Shown: positions 50,826 to 59,475 of the stretch, piece by piece
Position numbering within the stretch: the first letter of the stretch is position 1
How the letters are laid out: every line of letters begins with the position of its first letter
Assembly (NCBI RefSeq): GCF_018780385.1
Contig: NZ_JADMJO010000001.1
Coordinates: 39,386-103,385 of the forward strand
Length of the DNA: 64,000 bases
Origin: Hydrogenophaga sp.
Lineage (GTDB): Bacteria > Pseudomonadota > Gammaproteobacteria > Burkholderiales > Burkholderiaceae_C
Direction: 5' to 3'
Notes under the pieces: model-generated
Database searches by the model: none
Seen by the model: the letters and a program-made list of their open reading frames with translations, nothing else
Told to the model about the DNA's origin: nothing
Program-made: the position numbers and the translations under genes

Positions 50826-51914
50826 ATGCCCAATGCCCGAACCGCGAATGCCGTCCGTCTGGAGTTCGCGTCAGGTTCCCTGGTTCAATCCAACCTCTCG
50901 GGCGCGGCCTTCACAGGAGACTGGCTCTGGGTGGCAGGCGACGAAGCCTGCGGCCTGGACCGTTTGCGCCGGCTCGATCCTGTGGGGGGCGAAGCCTTGC
51001 GCTTTGGCGACGTGCGCGACTTCCCGCTGGCCGATCTGCTCGACCTGCCCGGCACGGCCGAAGACGAGGCGGATCTGGAAGGCATGGCCGTTGCAGAGGG
51101 CTTTCTCTGGGTGGTGGGCTCGCATGGTCTGAAACGCAAGAACGTCAAGCCGGACCGGGGCCACGCTGAAAACGCCAAGCGGCTCGCGAAGGTGGCGCTC
51201 GACGGCAATCGTCGTTTGCTGGCTTGCCTGCCGATCGAGCCCGACGCCAAAGGCGAGCCTTGCCTGGTGCGGCAAGCCCAGGACGGCCGGCGAGCGCTGC
51301 GCCTGAAGGGCGATTCCCAGACGAACCTGCTCACCCGCGCGCTCATCGATGACCCCCACTTCGGACCCTACATGGCGATCCCGGGCAAGGACAACGGCTT
51401 GGACATCGAAGGCCTCGCCGTGGACGGCAACCGGCTGCTGCTCGGCCTGCGCGGCCCGGTGCTGCGCGGTTGGTCGGCGTTGATCGAGATCGCAGTCGAG
51501 GCCCGCGGCGATCAACTGCGCCTGGTGCCCCTGGACGACAGCGGCACGCTGCTGCGCAAGTACTTCCTGCAGCTCGACGGCCTGGGCGTCCGCGACCTGC
51601 ATTTCTCCGGCGATGACCTCTACATCCTGGCCGGTCCGACGATGGTGCTCAACGGCGATATTCGCGTCTTCAAGTGGTCGGCGGCCAAGCCCTTGCTGGC
51701 GGCCAACCGTGAGCCGGTTCATTTCGAGGCCGGGCTGACCACGTCGGTGTCGCTGCCTCACGGCCGCGGCACCAACCGCGCCGAAGCGATTTGCGACCTG
51801 CCAGCGGCGTTGTCGGGGGGCAAGGCGAGCTGGCTCGTCCTGTACGACGCGCCGGGCGCGGATCGCAAAGAGGGGGAGCACACCGTCTTTGGAGACCTGT
51901 TGCGCCACGATTGA
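50826..51914 (+). CDS. DUF3616 family protein
   Basis: 362 residues. The beta-propeller-like repeats are seen in GAAFTGDWLWVAGDEACGLDRLRRLD, DLEGMAVAEGFLWVVGSHG, GLDIEGLAVDGNRLLLGLRGPV and GLGVRDLHFSGDDLYILAGPT. This agrees with DUF3616, found in proteobacterial proteins of unknown function. No signal peptide is visible. The DxEGMA and DIEGLA loops are the family's repeated motif. It converges on the MBL-fold gene. Confidence 0.85.
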   Translation: MPNARTANAVRLEFASGSLVQSNLSGAAFTGDWLWVAGDEACGLDRLRRLDPVGGEALRFGDVRDFPLADLLDLPGTAEDEADLEGMAVAEGFLWVVGSHGLKRKNVKPDRGHAENAKRLAKVALDGNRRLLACLPIEPDAKGEPCLVRQAQDGRRALRLKGDSQTNLLTRALIDDPHFGPYMAIPGKDNGLDIEGLAVDGNRLLLGLRGPVLRGWSALIEIAVEARGDQLRLVPLDDSGTLLRKYFLQLDGLGVRDLHFSGDDLYILAGPTMVLNGDIRVFKWSAAKPLLAANREPVHFEAGLTTSVSLPHGRGTNRAEAICDLPAALSGGKASWLVLYDAPGADRKEGEHTVFGDLLRHD

Positions 51915-51993
51915 GATTGTTCGCGTCGCTGCGGGCGCTTCGGGCCACCGACGGCCGACGTCCTGGCCTTGAGGAGATATCTGGCACCCTGCG

Positions 51994-53112
51994 TCAGTCG
52001 AGCGGCCAAGGCAGCTCGCGCTGGATGGTCGGCGCTTCCGCGGGACACGGGGACTGCGCGCCCTCGTCCAATCCTCGCCACCATGGCACCACAGCGCCGA
52101 GGTGAGCCGGCTCCACCGCCTCGCCCAGGCGCGGCATGAGCAGCGGCGTGCCTTGTGACGGCGCCAGTTGCAGCAGGGTCTCCACCGGTTCGTCCCAGGC
52201 GTGCATGGCCAGGCTGAAGGTGCCCCAATGCACCGGCAGGAACGCGCCACCGCCCAGGAGCGCGTGGGCTTTCAGGGCGTTCACCGGGCCCAGGTGGATG
52301 TCACCCCAGGCCGGGTGGAAGGCACCCACCTCCAGCATCACCAGATCAAACGGGCCCAGCCGCTCGCGGATGGTGGCGTACTCGGTGGTGAGGCCCGTGT
52401 CGCCGCTGAAGAACACACGGTGCTGCTCCGACTGCACCACCATCGACGACCACAGCGTGGCGTTGCGGTCCTTGAAGCCACGCCCTGAAAAATGCTGCGA
52501 CGGCGCGGCGGTGATGGTGAGGCCGGTGTTGGGCACGCGGTGGCTCTCCCACCAGTCCAGCTCGGTGATGCGCTCGGCCGCCACGCCCCAGGCCTGCAGG
52601 TGGGCGCCCACGCCCAGCGACGTGACGAAGGGCACGGCGCTGTGTTTTGCCAGCGCGCGGATGGTGGGGTAGTCCAGGTGGTCGTAGTGATCGTGCGAGA
52701 TCACCACGACGTCCACCTCGGGCATCTGCCGCAGGCGCAGCGGCACCGGCTGGAAGCGCTTGGGACCGAGCAGCCGAAAGGGCGACGCGCGCGTGCCCCA
52801 CACCGGGTCGGTCAGCACGCGATGGCCGTCGATCTCGATCAACACCGTGGAATGCCCGAGCCACGTGGCGCGCAAGCCGCTTTGCACCGGGCGACTCCAG
52901 GCCTCGCGCGGGTCCAGCGAAGGCAGCGGCCCGGCCGGCGCGCGGCGGCCGCCCGAGCTCAGAAATTCCTTCAGCGTGGGCCGGGGCACGGTCGCATCGC
53001 GCAGCCCGGGCAACGCCGGATGCACGTTGCGAAAACCCTGGCCGTCCCACATGGTTGAGGCGCGCATGCGCTCCAGGCGCGCACCCAGGGCGCGTTTGCC
53101 AAACGAGTTCAT
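51994..53112 (-). CDS. MBL-fold metal-dependent hydrolase (NAPE-PLD-like)
   Basis: 372 residues. The metallo-beta-lactamase motif HDHYDHLD lies near residue 145 in VVVISHDHYDHLDYPTIRAL. Further ligands are FFSGDTGLT and LPVHWGTF. The LGHSTVLIEIDGHRVLTDPVWG and RFQPVPL segments place it in the NAPE-PLD/RomA-like branch that cleaves phosphoesters or acts on lipids. The start overlaps the cytosine deaminase stop by 4 bases, so it is the third gene of the IclR-codA operon. Its role there is unknown. Confidence 0.88.
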   Translation of the reverse strand: MNSFGKRALGARLERMRASTMWDGQGFRNVHPALPGLRDATVPRPTLKEFLSSGGRRAPAGPLPSLDPREAWSRPVQSGLRATWLGHSTVLIEIDGHRVLTDPVWGTRASPFRLLGPKRFQPVPLRLRQMPEVDVVVISHDHYDHLDYPTIRALAKHSAVPFVTSLGVGAHLQAWGVAAERITELDWWESHRVPNTGLTITAAPSQHFSGRGFKDRNATLWSSMVVQSEQHRVFFSGDTGLTTEYATIRERLGPFDLVMLEVGAFHPAWGDIHLGPVNALKAHALLGGGAFLPVHWGTFSLAMHAWDEPVETLLQLAPSQGTPLLMPRLGEAVEPAHLGAVVPWWRGLDEGAQSPCPAEAPTIQRELPWPLD

Positions 53113-54371
53113 GAAGCCATCCCTGGACGACCGGGCAAGCTCAGGCGCGCGATGGCCGGCGCCATTTCCGACAGCAGCCGCCCTTTGCGCCACACCTTCA
53201 GCCGCGTGGCACGCAGGCGGATGGCTTCGATCGGGTCGCGCGCCTGCAGCAGCACGAAGCTGGCGTCACAGCCCGCGGCAATGCCGTAACCCTGCAGCCC
53301 CATCACCTTCGCCGCGTTCGAGGTCACGGCCTCGAAGCATTGGCGCATGCCGGCCTGGCTCGTCATCTGCGCCACGTGCAGGCCCATGTGCGCCACCTCC
53401 AGCATGTCGCCGCTGCCCAGTGAGTACCAGGGGTCCATCACGCAGTCGTGGCCGAATGCCACGGTCACGCCGGCGGCCATGAGCTCGGGCACGCGGGTCA
53501 TGCCGCGGCGTTTGGGGTAGGTGTCGTGCCGGCCCTGCAGCGTGATGTTGATCAGCGGATTGGCCACCGCGCTCACACCGGCTTCGGCAATCAGCGGAAT
53601 CAGCTTGCTCACGTAGTAGTTGTCCATGCTGTGCATGGAGGTGAGGTGCGAGCCGTTCACACGGCCCTGCAAGCCCAGGCGCTGCGTCTCGAAAGCCAGG
53701 GTCTCGATGTGGCGCGAGAGCGGGTCGTCGCTTTCGTCGCAGTGCATGTCCACCGGCAGGCCGAGCTCGGCGGCCAGCTCACACAGCAGCTTCACGCTGG
53801 CCGCGCCATCGCTCATGGTTCGCTCGAAATGCGGGATGCCGCCGACCACGTCCACGCCCAGCTCCAGCGCACGGATCAGGTTGTTCAGCCCGCCGTGTGA
53901 GCGCAGCACGCCGTCCTGCGGAAAGGCGACCAGTTGCACGTCGAGGTAGGGCGCCATGCGCTTTTTGGCCTCCAGCATGGCGCGCACCGGCAGCAGGCTC
54001 GGGTCGCTGGTGTCCACGTGGCTGCGGATCGCGAGCAGCCCCTTGGCCACGGCCCAGTCGCCGTAGGCCAGCGCACGCTCCACCAGCGCCTCTTCGGTCA
54101 GCAGCGGCTTGAGTTCGCCCCACAGCGCAATGCCTTCGAGCAGCGTGCCGCTCTGGTTCACGCGCGGCAGGCCGTAGCTCAGCGTGGCGTCCATGTGGAA
54201 GTGCGGGTCGCAGAACGGCGGCGTGAGCAACTGGCCCTGTGCGTCCAGCGTCTCATGCGCGGGTGCGCTCAGTCCGGCGCTCACCTCGGTGATGCGGCCG
54301 TCTTGCACGGCCACGCTCATGTCGGTGCGGCCGTCGGGCAGGGTGGCGTGGGTGATCAGCAGGTCAAGCAT
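53109..54371 (-). CDS. codA: Cytosine deaminase/amidohydrolase
   Basis: 420 residues. The amidohydrolase core shows PPFCDPHFHMDATLSYG (metal HxH), the DMHCDESDDPLSRH region (catalytic E), GSHLTSMHSMD, and AFGHDCVMDPWYS (metal D). These match bacterial cytosine deaminase of the E. coli CodA type; isoguanine or another aminopyrimidine is possible as substrate. It would supply uracil for the Upp/URC genes 6 kb to the right. It lies 12 bases after the IclR gene and overlaps the MBL gene by 4 bases. Confidence 0.88.
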   Translation of the reverse strand: MLDLLITHATLPDGRTDMSVAVQDGRITEVSAGLSAPAHETLDAQGQLLTPPFCDPHFHMDATLSYGLPRVNQSGTLLEGIALWGELKPLLTEEALVERALAYGDWAVAKGLLAIRSHVDTSDPSLLPVRAMLEAKKRMAPYLDVQLVAFPQDGVLRSHGGLNNLIRALELGVDVVGGIPHFERTMSDGAASVKLLCELAAELGLPVDMHCDESDDPLSRHIETLAFETQRLGLQGRVNGSHLTSMHSMDNYYVSKLIPLIAEAGVSAVANPLINITLQGRHDTYPKRRGMTRVPELMAAGVTVAFGHDCVMDPWYSLGSGDMLEVAHMGLHVAQMTSQAGMRQCFEAVTSNAAKVMGLQGYGIAAGCDASFVLLQARDPIEAIRLRATRLKVWRKGRLLSEMAPAIARLSLPGRPGMAS

Positions 54372-54383
54372 TCGTGGTCACCT

Positions 54384-55178
54384 TCAGCCTTTGCCCAGCG
54401 GCGGCCTGCCGAAGAGGTTCGAGACGTTGCTGATGGGCCCCAGCTCCGACGCCGCGGCCAACAAGGCGGGCATGAGGTTCTGCATCGCGTCCATCGTCAG
54501 GCGCTGGCGCGGCCCGGCGATGCTGATGACGCCGATGGCCTCGTGGCGCCGAAACACCGGCGCGGCCATCGCGCTCATGCCCGGTGCAAACACCTCGTCG
54601 ATCATGGCGCAGCCGCGCACCCGCGCCGCGTGCAGAAACCCCAGCAAGGACTTGATGGTGGTCGGTGCCTTGGGGCCGAAATCCTTCGGTGCGCCGAAGC
54701 CTTGGTGCGCCACCAGTTCGAGCGCGCGTTCGTCGCTCAGGGTTTGAAGCCAGGCGTGGCCGGAGGCCGTGCAGGACAAGCGCGCCTCCATGCCCATGTC
54801 GGGGTCGTAGCGGATGCCCTGCTGGCGCGTGCCCTGCGCCTTGGCCACCCAGATCAGGCGGTCGTCGTCCACGATCGACAAGCGCACGAGCTCGCCCGAC
54901 TGCAGCGCCAGCCGCTCCAGCAGCGGCTCGGCGATGTCGACGATGCCCGCGTGGCTGAGGTAACCCAGACCGAGCGACACCACCTTGGTGGTGAGCTGGT
55001 AGTCGCCCTGCTTGCGCTTCTGGCGCACATAGCCACAGTGCTGCAGATCGCCCAGCAGGCGGTGGCAGGCGCTCAGCGGAATGTCCAGGTCCTGCGCCAT
55101 GTGGGCCAATGGCAATCCGTCGGGGTTGCGGGAGAGGTGTTCGAGCAAAGCCAGACCACGGTCGAGAGCAAGGTTCAT
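54384..55178 (-). CDS. IclR-family transcriptional regulator
   Basis: 264 residues. The winged helix-turn-helix is at 1-60 (LALDRGLALLEHLSRNPDGLPLAHMAQDLDIPLSACHRLLGDL). The IclR effector domain runs from about 75 to 250 (MEARLSCTASGHAWLQTLSDE, GCAMIDEVFAPGMSAMAAPVFRRHEAIGVISIAG). A tandem set of TGGAA/TTCCA half-sites lies just upstream, as expected for IclR proteins. It heads an operon with codA and the MBL gene and faces aroQ-dctPQM, so it probably regulates both. Confidence 0.92.
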   Translation of the reverse strand: MNLALDRGLALLEHLSRNPDGLPLAHMAQDLDIPLSACHRLLGDLQHCGYVRQKRKQGDYQLTTKVVSLGLGYLSHAGIVDIAEPLLERLALQSGELVRLSIVDDDRLIWVAKAQGTRQQGIRYDPDMGMEARLSCTASGHAWLQTLSDERALELVAHQGFGAPKDFGPKAPTTIKSLLGFLHAARVRGCAMIDEVFAPGMSAMAAPVFRRHEAIGVISIAGPRQRLTMDAMQNLMPALLAAASELGPISNVSNLFGRPPLGKG

Positions 55179-55194
55179 GCGAGATTTCTTTATG

Positions 55195-55226
55195 TGGAAT
55201 CACTTTCCAGTTTGGAAAGAGTTTCC
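55195..55226. promoter_or_regulatory. Tandem IclR-type half-sites
   Basis: Four half-sites alternate in orientation: TGGAA (55195), TTCCA (55205), TGGAA (55213) and TTTCC (55222). CTTTCC-AGTTT-GGAAAG is a perfect inverted repeat. The E. coli IclR operator has TGGAA and TTCCA in the same relation. They begin 17 bases before the IclR start. Confidence 0.65.
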
Positions 55227-55385
55227 TGAACCGGGACAAGAATCGCTGCAAGACAAGCGTGATCACCCACACCGGTTGATCGCAGCACAGAAAAACCTGG
55301 AGACAAATATAGGGCCAAGCCCGCGCCACGCCTAGCCCGCTGCACGGCACGGGCACACCCAGGCCGCGCTGACCTCATCACCACC

Positions 55386-55838
55386 ATGACCACCACCGTC
55401 TACATCCTCAACGGCCCCAACCTCAACCTGTTGGGCATCCGCGAACCCCACCTCTACGGCCACACCACGCTGGCCCAGATCGAGCAGCGTTGCCGAGCGG
55501 TGTGCGCCGAACTCGGGCTCCCGTGCGAGTTCCGCCAGTCCAACCACGAAGGCGTGCTGGTCGACTGGGTGCAGGAAGCCCGGGCACTGGGCGCCGCCGT
55601 GCTCATCAACCCGGCCGGCCTGTCGTTCCGCTCGATCCCGCTGCTCGATGCGCTCAAGACGCTGGACCAGCCGGTGATGGAAGTGCACCTCACCAACATC
55701 CACCGGCGCGAGGCGCTCTACCAGCAGTCGATCATTTCGCTGGGCGCCACCGGCGTCATCTGTGGCCTCGGACCCTACGGCTACGAGCTGGCATTGCGCG
55801 CCGTGGCCGAGCACCTCAAACCTGCCGCAGCAGCCTGA
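55386..55838 (+). CDS. aroQ: 3-dehydroquinate dehydratase, type II
   Basis: 150 residues. ILNGPNLNLLGIREPHLYGHTTL (active tyrosine and arginine region), FRQSNHEGVLVDWVQEA, INPAGLSFRSIPLLDAL, and EVHLTNIHRREALYQQSIIS with the catalytic histidine are all present. GIREPHLYG replaces the usual GxREPxxYG without change of key residues. It turns 3-dehydroquinate into dehydroshikimate, either in aromatic biosynthesis or in quinate breakdown. It lies 60 bases before a TRAP transporter and opposite an IclR regulator, so a catabolic paralogue is possible. Confidence 0.95.
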   Translation: MTTTVYILNGPNLNLLGIREPHLYGHTTLAQIEQRCRAVCAELGLPCEFRQSNHEGVLVDWVQEARALGAAVLINPAGLSFRSIPLLDALKTLDQPVMEVHLTNIHRREALYQQSIISLGATGVICGLGPYGYELALRAVAEHLKPAAAA

Positions 55839-55898
55839 ACACGCAGCCCCGTTTCATCCGCTTTCTTCGCCACCGACAACCTCACAGGAGACAACACC

Positions 55899-56894
55899 AT
55901 GAAAGCTGCCCTCACCCGCCGTTCCGCCCTTGGCACGGGCGCCACCCTGGCCGCCGCCGCGCTGTGGCCCGGCCTGGCCCAGGCCCAGGCACAGAGCACG
56001 CTGCGATTTGCCGCCGTGTTCTCCGACACCGACATCCGCGCCGAGATGATGAAGCGCCTGGCCGCCGACGTGGCCGCGGACCACAAGATCGACCTGTTCC
56101 TCAACTCCACACTGTTCCGCCAGGGCACCGAGCTGGTGGCGCTGCAGCGCGACAACCTGGAGATGGGCAACATCTCACCACAGGACATCTCCAAACAGGT
56201 GCCGTCCTGGTCGCTGCTGACATCGGCCTACCTGTTTCGCGACGCCAACCACCTCAACGCCTTCTTTGCCGGCGACATGGGGGCACAGATGAAGAAGCAG
56301 GTGGAAGACCAGCTCAAGGTGAAGATCCTGGGCCCGGTGTTCTTCGGCACGCGCCATGTGGGGCTGCGCGGCAAGAAGAAGATCAACACCCCGGCCGATC
56401 TGGCAGGTGTGAAACTGCGCATGCCCCCCGGCGACGCCTGGCAACTGCTGGGCCGCTCGCTGGGCGCCAACCCGACGCCGCTGGCCTACGCCGAGACCTA
56501 CACCGGCCTGCAGACCGGCACCGTGGACGGCCAGGACAACCCGCTGCCCAACGTGCAGAACATGAAGTTCAACGAGGTGATGGGCCAGATCGTGCTGACC
56601 TCGCACCTGGTGGGTTTTGACCTGCTCACGCTCAATCTCAAGACCTGGCAGGCCATGTCGCCCGAGAAGCAGCGCAGCTTTCAGGCCGCGGCCGACAAGG
56701 CCATTGCCTGGAGCACGGCTGAGCACCAGAAGCGCGAGGCCGACCTGGCCGAAGGTTTCCGCCGGGGTGGCCTGGACGTGTACGCGCCCAACCTCAATGC
56801 GTTCCGCGAGAACGCGCAGAAGATCTACTTGGCGTCCGATGAGGCCAAGGCATGGCCAGCCGGCATGCTGGAAAAAATCAACGCGATGAAATGA
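55899..56894 (+). CDS. TRAP transporter solute-binding protein (DctP)
   Basis: 331 residues with GGAG before the start and a twin-arginine-like signal peptide (TRRSALGTGATLAAAALWPGLAQA). The DctP family core is visible: GTELVALQRDNLEMGNIS, LKVKILGPVFFGTRHVG, KLRMPPGDAWQLLGRSLGANPTPLAYAETYTGLQTGTVDGQDNPL-like positions with R near 165 (KLRMPP) that binds the carboxylate. It binds an organic acid or acidic solute in the periplasm. The substrate is unknown. Confidence 0.92.
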   Translation: MKAALTRRSALGTGATLAAAALWPGLAQAQAQSTLRFAAVFSDTDIRAEMMKRLAADVAADHKIDLFLNSTLFRQGTELVALQRDNLEMGNISPQDISKQVPSWSLLTSAYLFRDANHLNAFFAGDMGAQMKKQVEDQLKVKILGPVFFGTRHVGLRGKKKINTPADLAGVKLRMPPGDAWQLLGRSLGANPTPLAYAETYTGLQTGTVDGQDNPLPNVQNMKFNEVMGQIVLTSHLVGFDLLTLNLKTWQAMSPEKQRSFQAAADKAIAWSTAEHQKREADLAEGFRRGGLDVYAPNLNAFRENAQKIYLASDEAKAWPAGMLEKINAMK

Positions 56895-56980
56895 GAGGCA
56901 CCCCCGCCGCGCTTCGCACGACCCCCTCAAGGGGGCGGCACCTGCGGCCCGGCAAAGCCGGTTCCGCGGTACCCCCCGGC
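56895..56980. repeat. Comamonadaceae-type intergenic palindromic repeat
   Basis: Between dctP and dctQ genes lie two hairpins: CCCCC-TCAA-GGGGG (56922-56935) and CCGGC-AAA-GCCGG (56949-56961), in a CTGCGGCCCGGCAAAGCCGG context that I recall as a recurrent intergenic element of Comamonadaceae. It may attenuate or stabilise the operon mRNA. The family assignment is from memory. Confidence 0.6.
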
Positions 56981-56991
56981 AAGACACGCAC

Positions 56992-57474
56992 ATGAGACAC
57001 CTCCAACGCTTCGCCGACGGGGTGGCCGCAGCTCTGCTCGCGGTCATCTTCATCGCATTCATCCTGCAGATCGCGCTGCGCTACGTGTTCGACTGGCCGG
57101 TGGGCTGGACGGCGGAGATCTCGCTCGTGGCCTGGCTCTGGCTGGTGCTGTGGGGCGCGGCCTTCGTGCTCAGGGACGAGGACGAGATCCGCATCGACGT
57201 GCTGGACATCGCCTTCGGCCCGCGCCTGCGCCGCATCGCACGTGCCATCGGGTCCATCGCCATCGCGGTGCTCTTCGGCATGGCGCTGCCTGCCACCTGG
57301 GACTATGTGAGCTTCATGAAAGTGGAGAGCACCTCCTACCTCAAGATCCGGTTCGACTGGTTGTTCTCGATCTACCTGGCGTTTGCCGTGGCCGTGATCG
57401 CGCGCCACCTGTGGCAACTCGTGGGGCTGCTGCGCGGAACCCGCATCGAACCGACCGACCCTCCCCTCACTTGA
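56992..57474 (+). CDS. TRAP transporter small permease (DctQ)
   Basis: 160 residues with four membrane helices (about 10-32, 45-62, 80-102, 120-142). The DctQ motifs RYVFDWPVGWTAEISLVAWLWLVLWGAAF and the final RHLWQLVGLLRGTRIEP are typical. It pairs with DctM; the TRAP system uses the sodium or proton gradient. The start is 97 bases after dctP because of the repeat in between; dctM follows after 7 bases. Confidence 0.92.
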   Translation: MRHLQRFADGVAAALLAVIFIAFILQIALRYVFDWPVGWTAEISLVAWLWLVLWGAAFVLRDEDEIRIDVLDIAFGPRLRRIARAIGSIAIAVLFGMALPATWDYVSFMKVESTSYLKIRFDWLFSIYLAFAVAVIARHLWQLVGLLRGTRIEPTDPPLT

Positions 57475-57481
57475 TCACACC

Positions 57482-58783
57482 GTGAACTTCACCAGTCCGT
57501 TTTCGCTCGCGCTGGCCACCATCGTCGCGCTCAGTTTGCTGGGCGTGCCCGTGGGCCAGGCCATGATCGGTGGCTCCATCCTGTACCTCTGGCTCAAGGG
57601 CATGGACATGGGCAGCGCCGCCGAGCAGCTGCTCAACAGCACCTACTCCAGCTACCTGCTGCTGGCCATTCCGCTGTTCATCCTGGCGGCGAGTTTCATG
57701 AGCACGGGTAGCGTGCTCGACCGCCTGCTGCGCTTCTGCAATGCCATCGTGGGGCGCTTCCCCGGTGGCCTGGCGCAAGTCAACGTGCTGCAGAGCATCG
57801 TGTTCGCCAGCATGTCGGGCTCGGCCCTGGCCGACGCGGCGGGCTCGGGCAAGCTGATGCAGGCCATGATGACCCGCGAAGGCAAGTACACGCCGGCGTT
57901 TGCGGGCGCGCTCACCGCCGTGTCGGCGGTCCTCGGCCCCATCCTGCCGCCCTCGATTCCACTGGTGCTCTATGCGCTGATCTCGGGCACGTCCATCGGC
58001 TTCCTCTTCCTCGCCGGTGTGTTGCCGGGCCTGCTGCTGGCGGCGGTGCAGATGGCGTTGATCTATGTGCAGGCCAGGCGGCACAACTTTCCGGTGGAGC
58101 CTGCTGTGCCGCTGCGCGAGTTGCCCCGCATCACGCGCGAGGCACTGCCTGCGCTGATGCTGCCCATCATCCTGCTGGGTTGCCTCTACAGCGGCATCAC
58201 CACGCCCACCGAAGCGGCGGGCCTGGCCGCGGCCTACGCGCTGCTGGTGTCCTCGGTGCTCTACCGCAGCCTGGGCTGGCGCGACATGGCCGACTCGCTG
58301 TTGTCGAGCGCGCGCACCAGCATTTCCATCGGCATGTTGATCGCCGGTGCGCTGGTGTTCAACTACGTGATCACGTCCGAGAACATTCCCGCGTCACTGA
58401 GCGCGGTGCTGCGCACGCTGGACATGTCGCCACTCACGTTCCTGCTGGTGGTCAACCTGCTGCTGCTGGTGCTGGGCGCGTTCCTGGAGGGCTCCACCAT
58501 CATCCTGGTGATCCTGCCGGTGCTGCTGCCGACGGCTGCCGCGCTGGGCATCGACCCGGTGCATTTTGGTGTGGTCGCCGTGCTCAACATCATGATCGGA
58601 CTGATCACGCCCCCCTACGGCCTGCTGCTGTTCATGATGACCAAGATCGCCGATGTCTCGATGCTCGCACTGGTGCGCGAGGTCATGCCTTTCCTGGTCG
58701 TGATGATCGGTGCGCTGGCCGTGATCACGCTGTGGCCCGACTTCGTGCTGTTCGTGCCACGGATGGCAGGCTACACCGGCTGA
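57482..58783 (+). CDS. TRAP transporter large permease (DctM)
   Basis: 433 residues from a GTG start, about twelve membrane helices. Family motifs: GVPVGQAMIGGSILYLW, LFILAASFMSTGSVLDRLLRFCNAIVGRFPGGLAQVNVL, SMSGSALADAAGSGKLMQAMM, GPILPPSIPLVLYALISG, and NIMIGLITPPYGLLLFM. It is the transport channel of the TRAP system. It converges on upp with 16 bases between the stops. Confidence 0.93.
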   Translation: MNFTSPFSLALATIVALSLLGVPVGQAMIGGSILYLWLKGMDMGSAAEQLLNSTYSSYLLLAIPLFILAASFMSTGSVLDRLLRFCNAIVGRFPGGLAQVNVLQSIVFASMSGSALADAAGSGKLMQAMMTREGKYTPAFAGALTAVSAVLGPILPPSIPLVLYALISGTSIGFLFLAGVLPGLLLAAVQMALIYVQARRHNFPVEPAVPLRELPRITREALPALMLPIILLGCLYSGITTPTEAAGLAAAYALLVSSVLYRSLGWRDMADSLLSSARTSISIGMLIAGALVFNYVITSENIPASLSAVLRTLDMSPLTFLLVVNLLLLVLGAFLEGSTIILVILPVLLPTAAALGIDPVHFGVVAVLNIMIGLITPPYGLLLFMMTKIADVSMLALVREVMPFLVVMIGALAVITLWPDFVLFVPRMAGYTG

Positions 58784-58799
58784 TCGTCGCGCCGCGCGT

Positions 58800-59429
58800 T
58801 CACTGCGTGCCGAAAATGCGGTCGCCCGCGTCGCCCAGGCCGGGCAGTATGTAGCCGTGGTCGTTGAGCTCGCGGTCGATGGCCGCGGTGTAGATCGGCA
58901 CGTCGGGGTGGGCCTTGTGGAAGGCCGCAATGCCTTCAGGGCAGGTCAGCAGACACACGAACTTGATCGACTTCGGCCCGATCTCCTTGAGCCGGTCCAC
59001 CGCGGCAATCGCCGAGTTGCCGGTGGCCAGCATGGGGTCGACCACGATCACGTCGCGCTCGGGCATGTGGGTCGGCATCTTGAAGTAGTACTCCACCGCG
59101 GTGAGCGTCTTGGGGTCGCGGTACAGACCGATGTGGCCCACGCGCGCACCGGGCACCACGCTGAGCATGCCCTCCAGAATGCCGTTGCCCGCGCGCAGGA
59201 TGGACACAAACACCAGCTTCTTGCCATCGATCACCCTGCCCGTCATGGCCTCCATCGGCGTCTCGATCTCGATGTCCTGCATCGGCATGTCGCGCGTGAC
59301 CTCGTAGGCCATGAGCAGGGCCAGCTCGTTGAGCAGGCGTCGAAAGCTGTTGGTGCTGGCGTCCTTGCGGCGCATGAGCGTGAGCTTGTGCTGCACCAGC
59401 GGGTGGTCGATGAGGTGGACGTTGCTCAT
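58800..59429 (-). CDS. upp: Uracil phosphoribosyltransferase
   Basis: 209 residues from the ATG at 59429, matching the usual 208-209. It converts uracil and PRPP to UMP. Motifs: [71 protein letters not shown] (PRPP loop near residue 130), and [16 protein letters not shown]. It is the third gene after URC1 and URC4, so here it probably belongs to the URC uracil-catabolic route, as in yeasts where Urc6 has this activity. Confidence 0.95.
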   Translation of the reverse strand: MSNVHLIDHPLVQHKLTLMRRKDASTNSFRRLLNELALLMAYEVTRDMPMQDIEIETPMEAMTGRVIDGKKLVFVSILRAGNGILEGMLSVVPGARVGHIGLYRDPKTLTAVEYYFKMPTHMPERDVIVVDPMLATGNSAIAAVDRLKEIGPKSIKFVCLLTCPEGIAAFHKAHPDVPIYTAAIDRELNDHGYILPGLGDAGDRIFGTQ

Positions 59430-59475
59430 GGTGGGGTGGCCTTCATGGTTCGGGAACGGAGTCATGGAAACGGAT

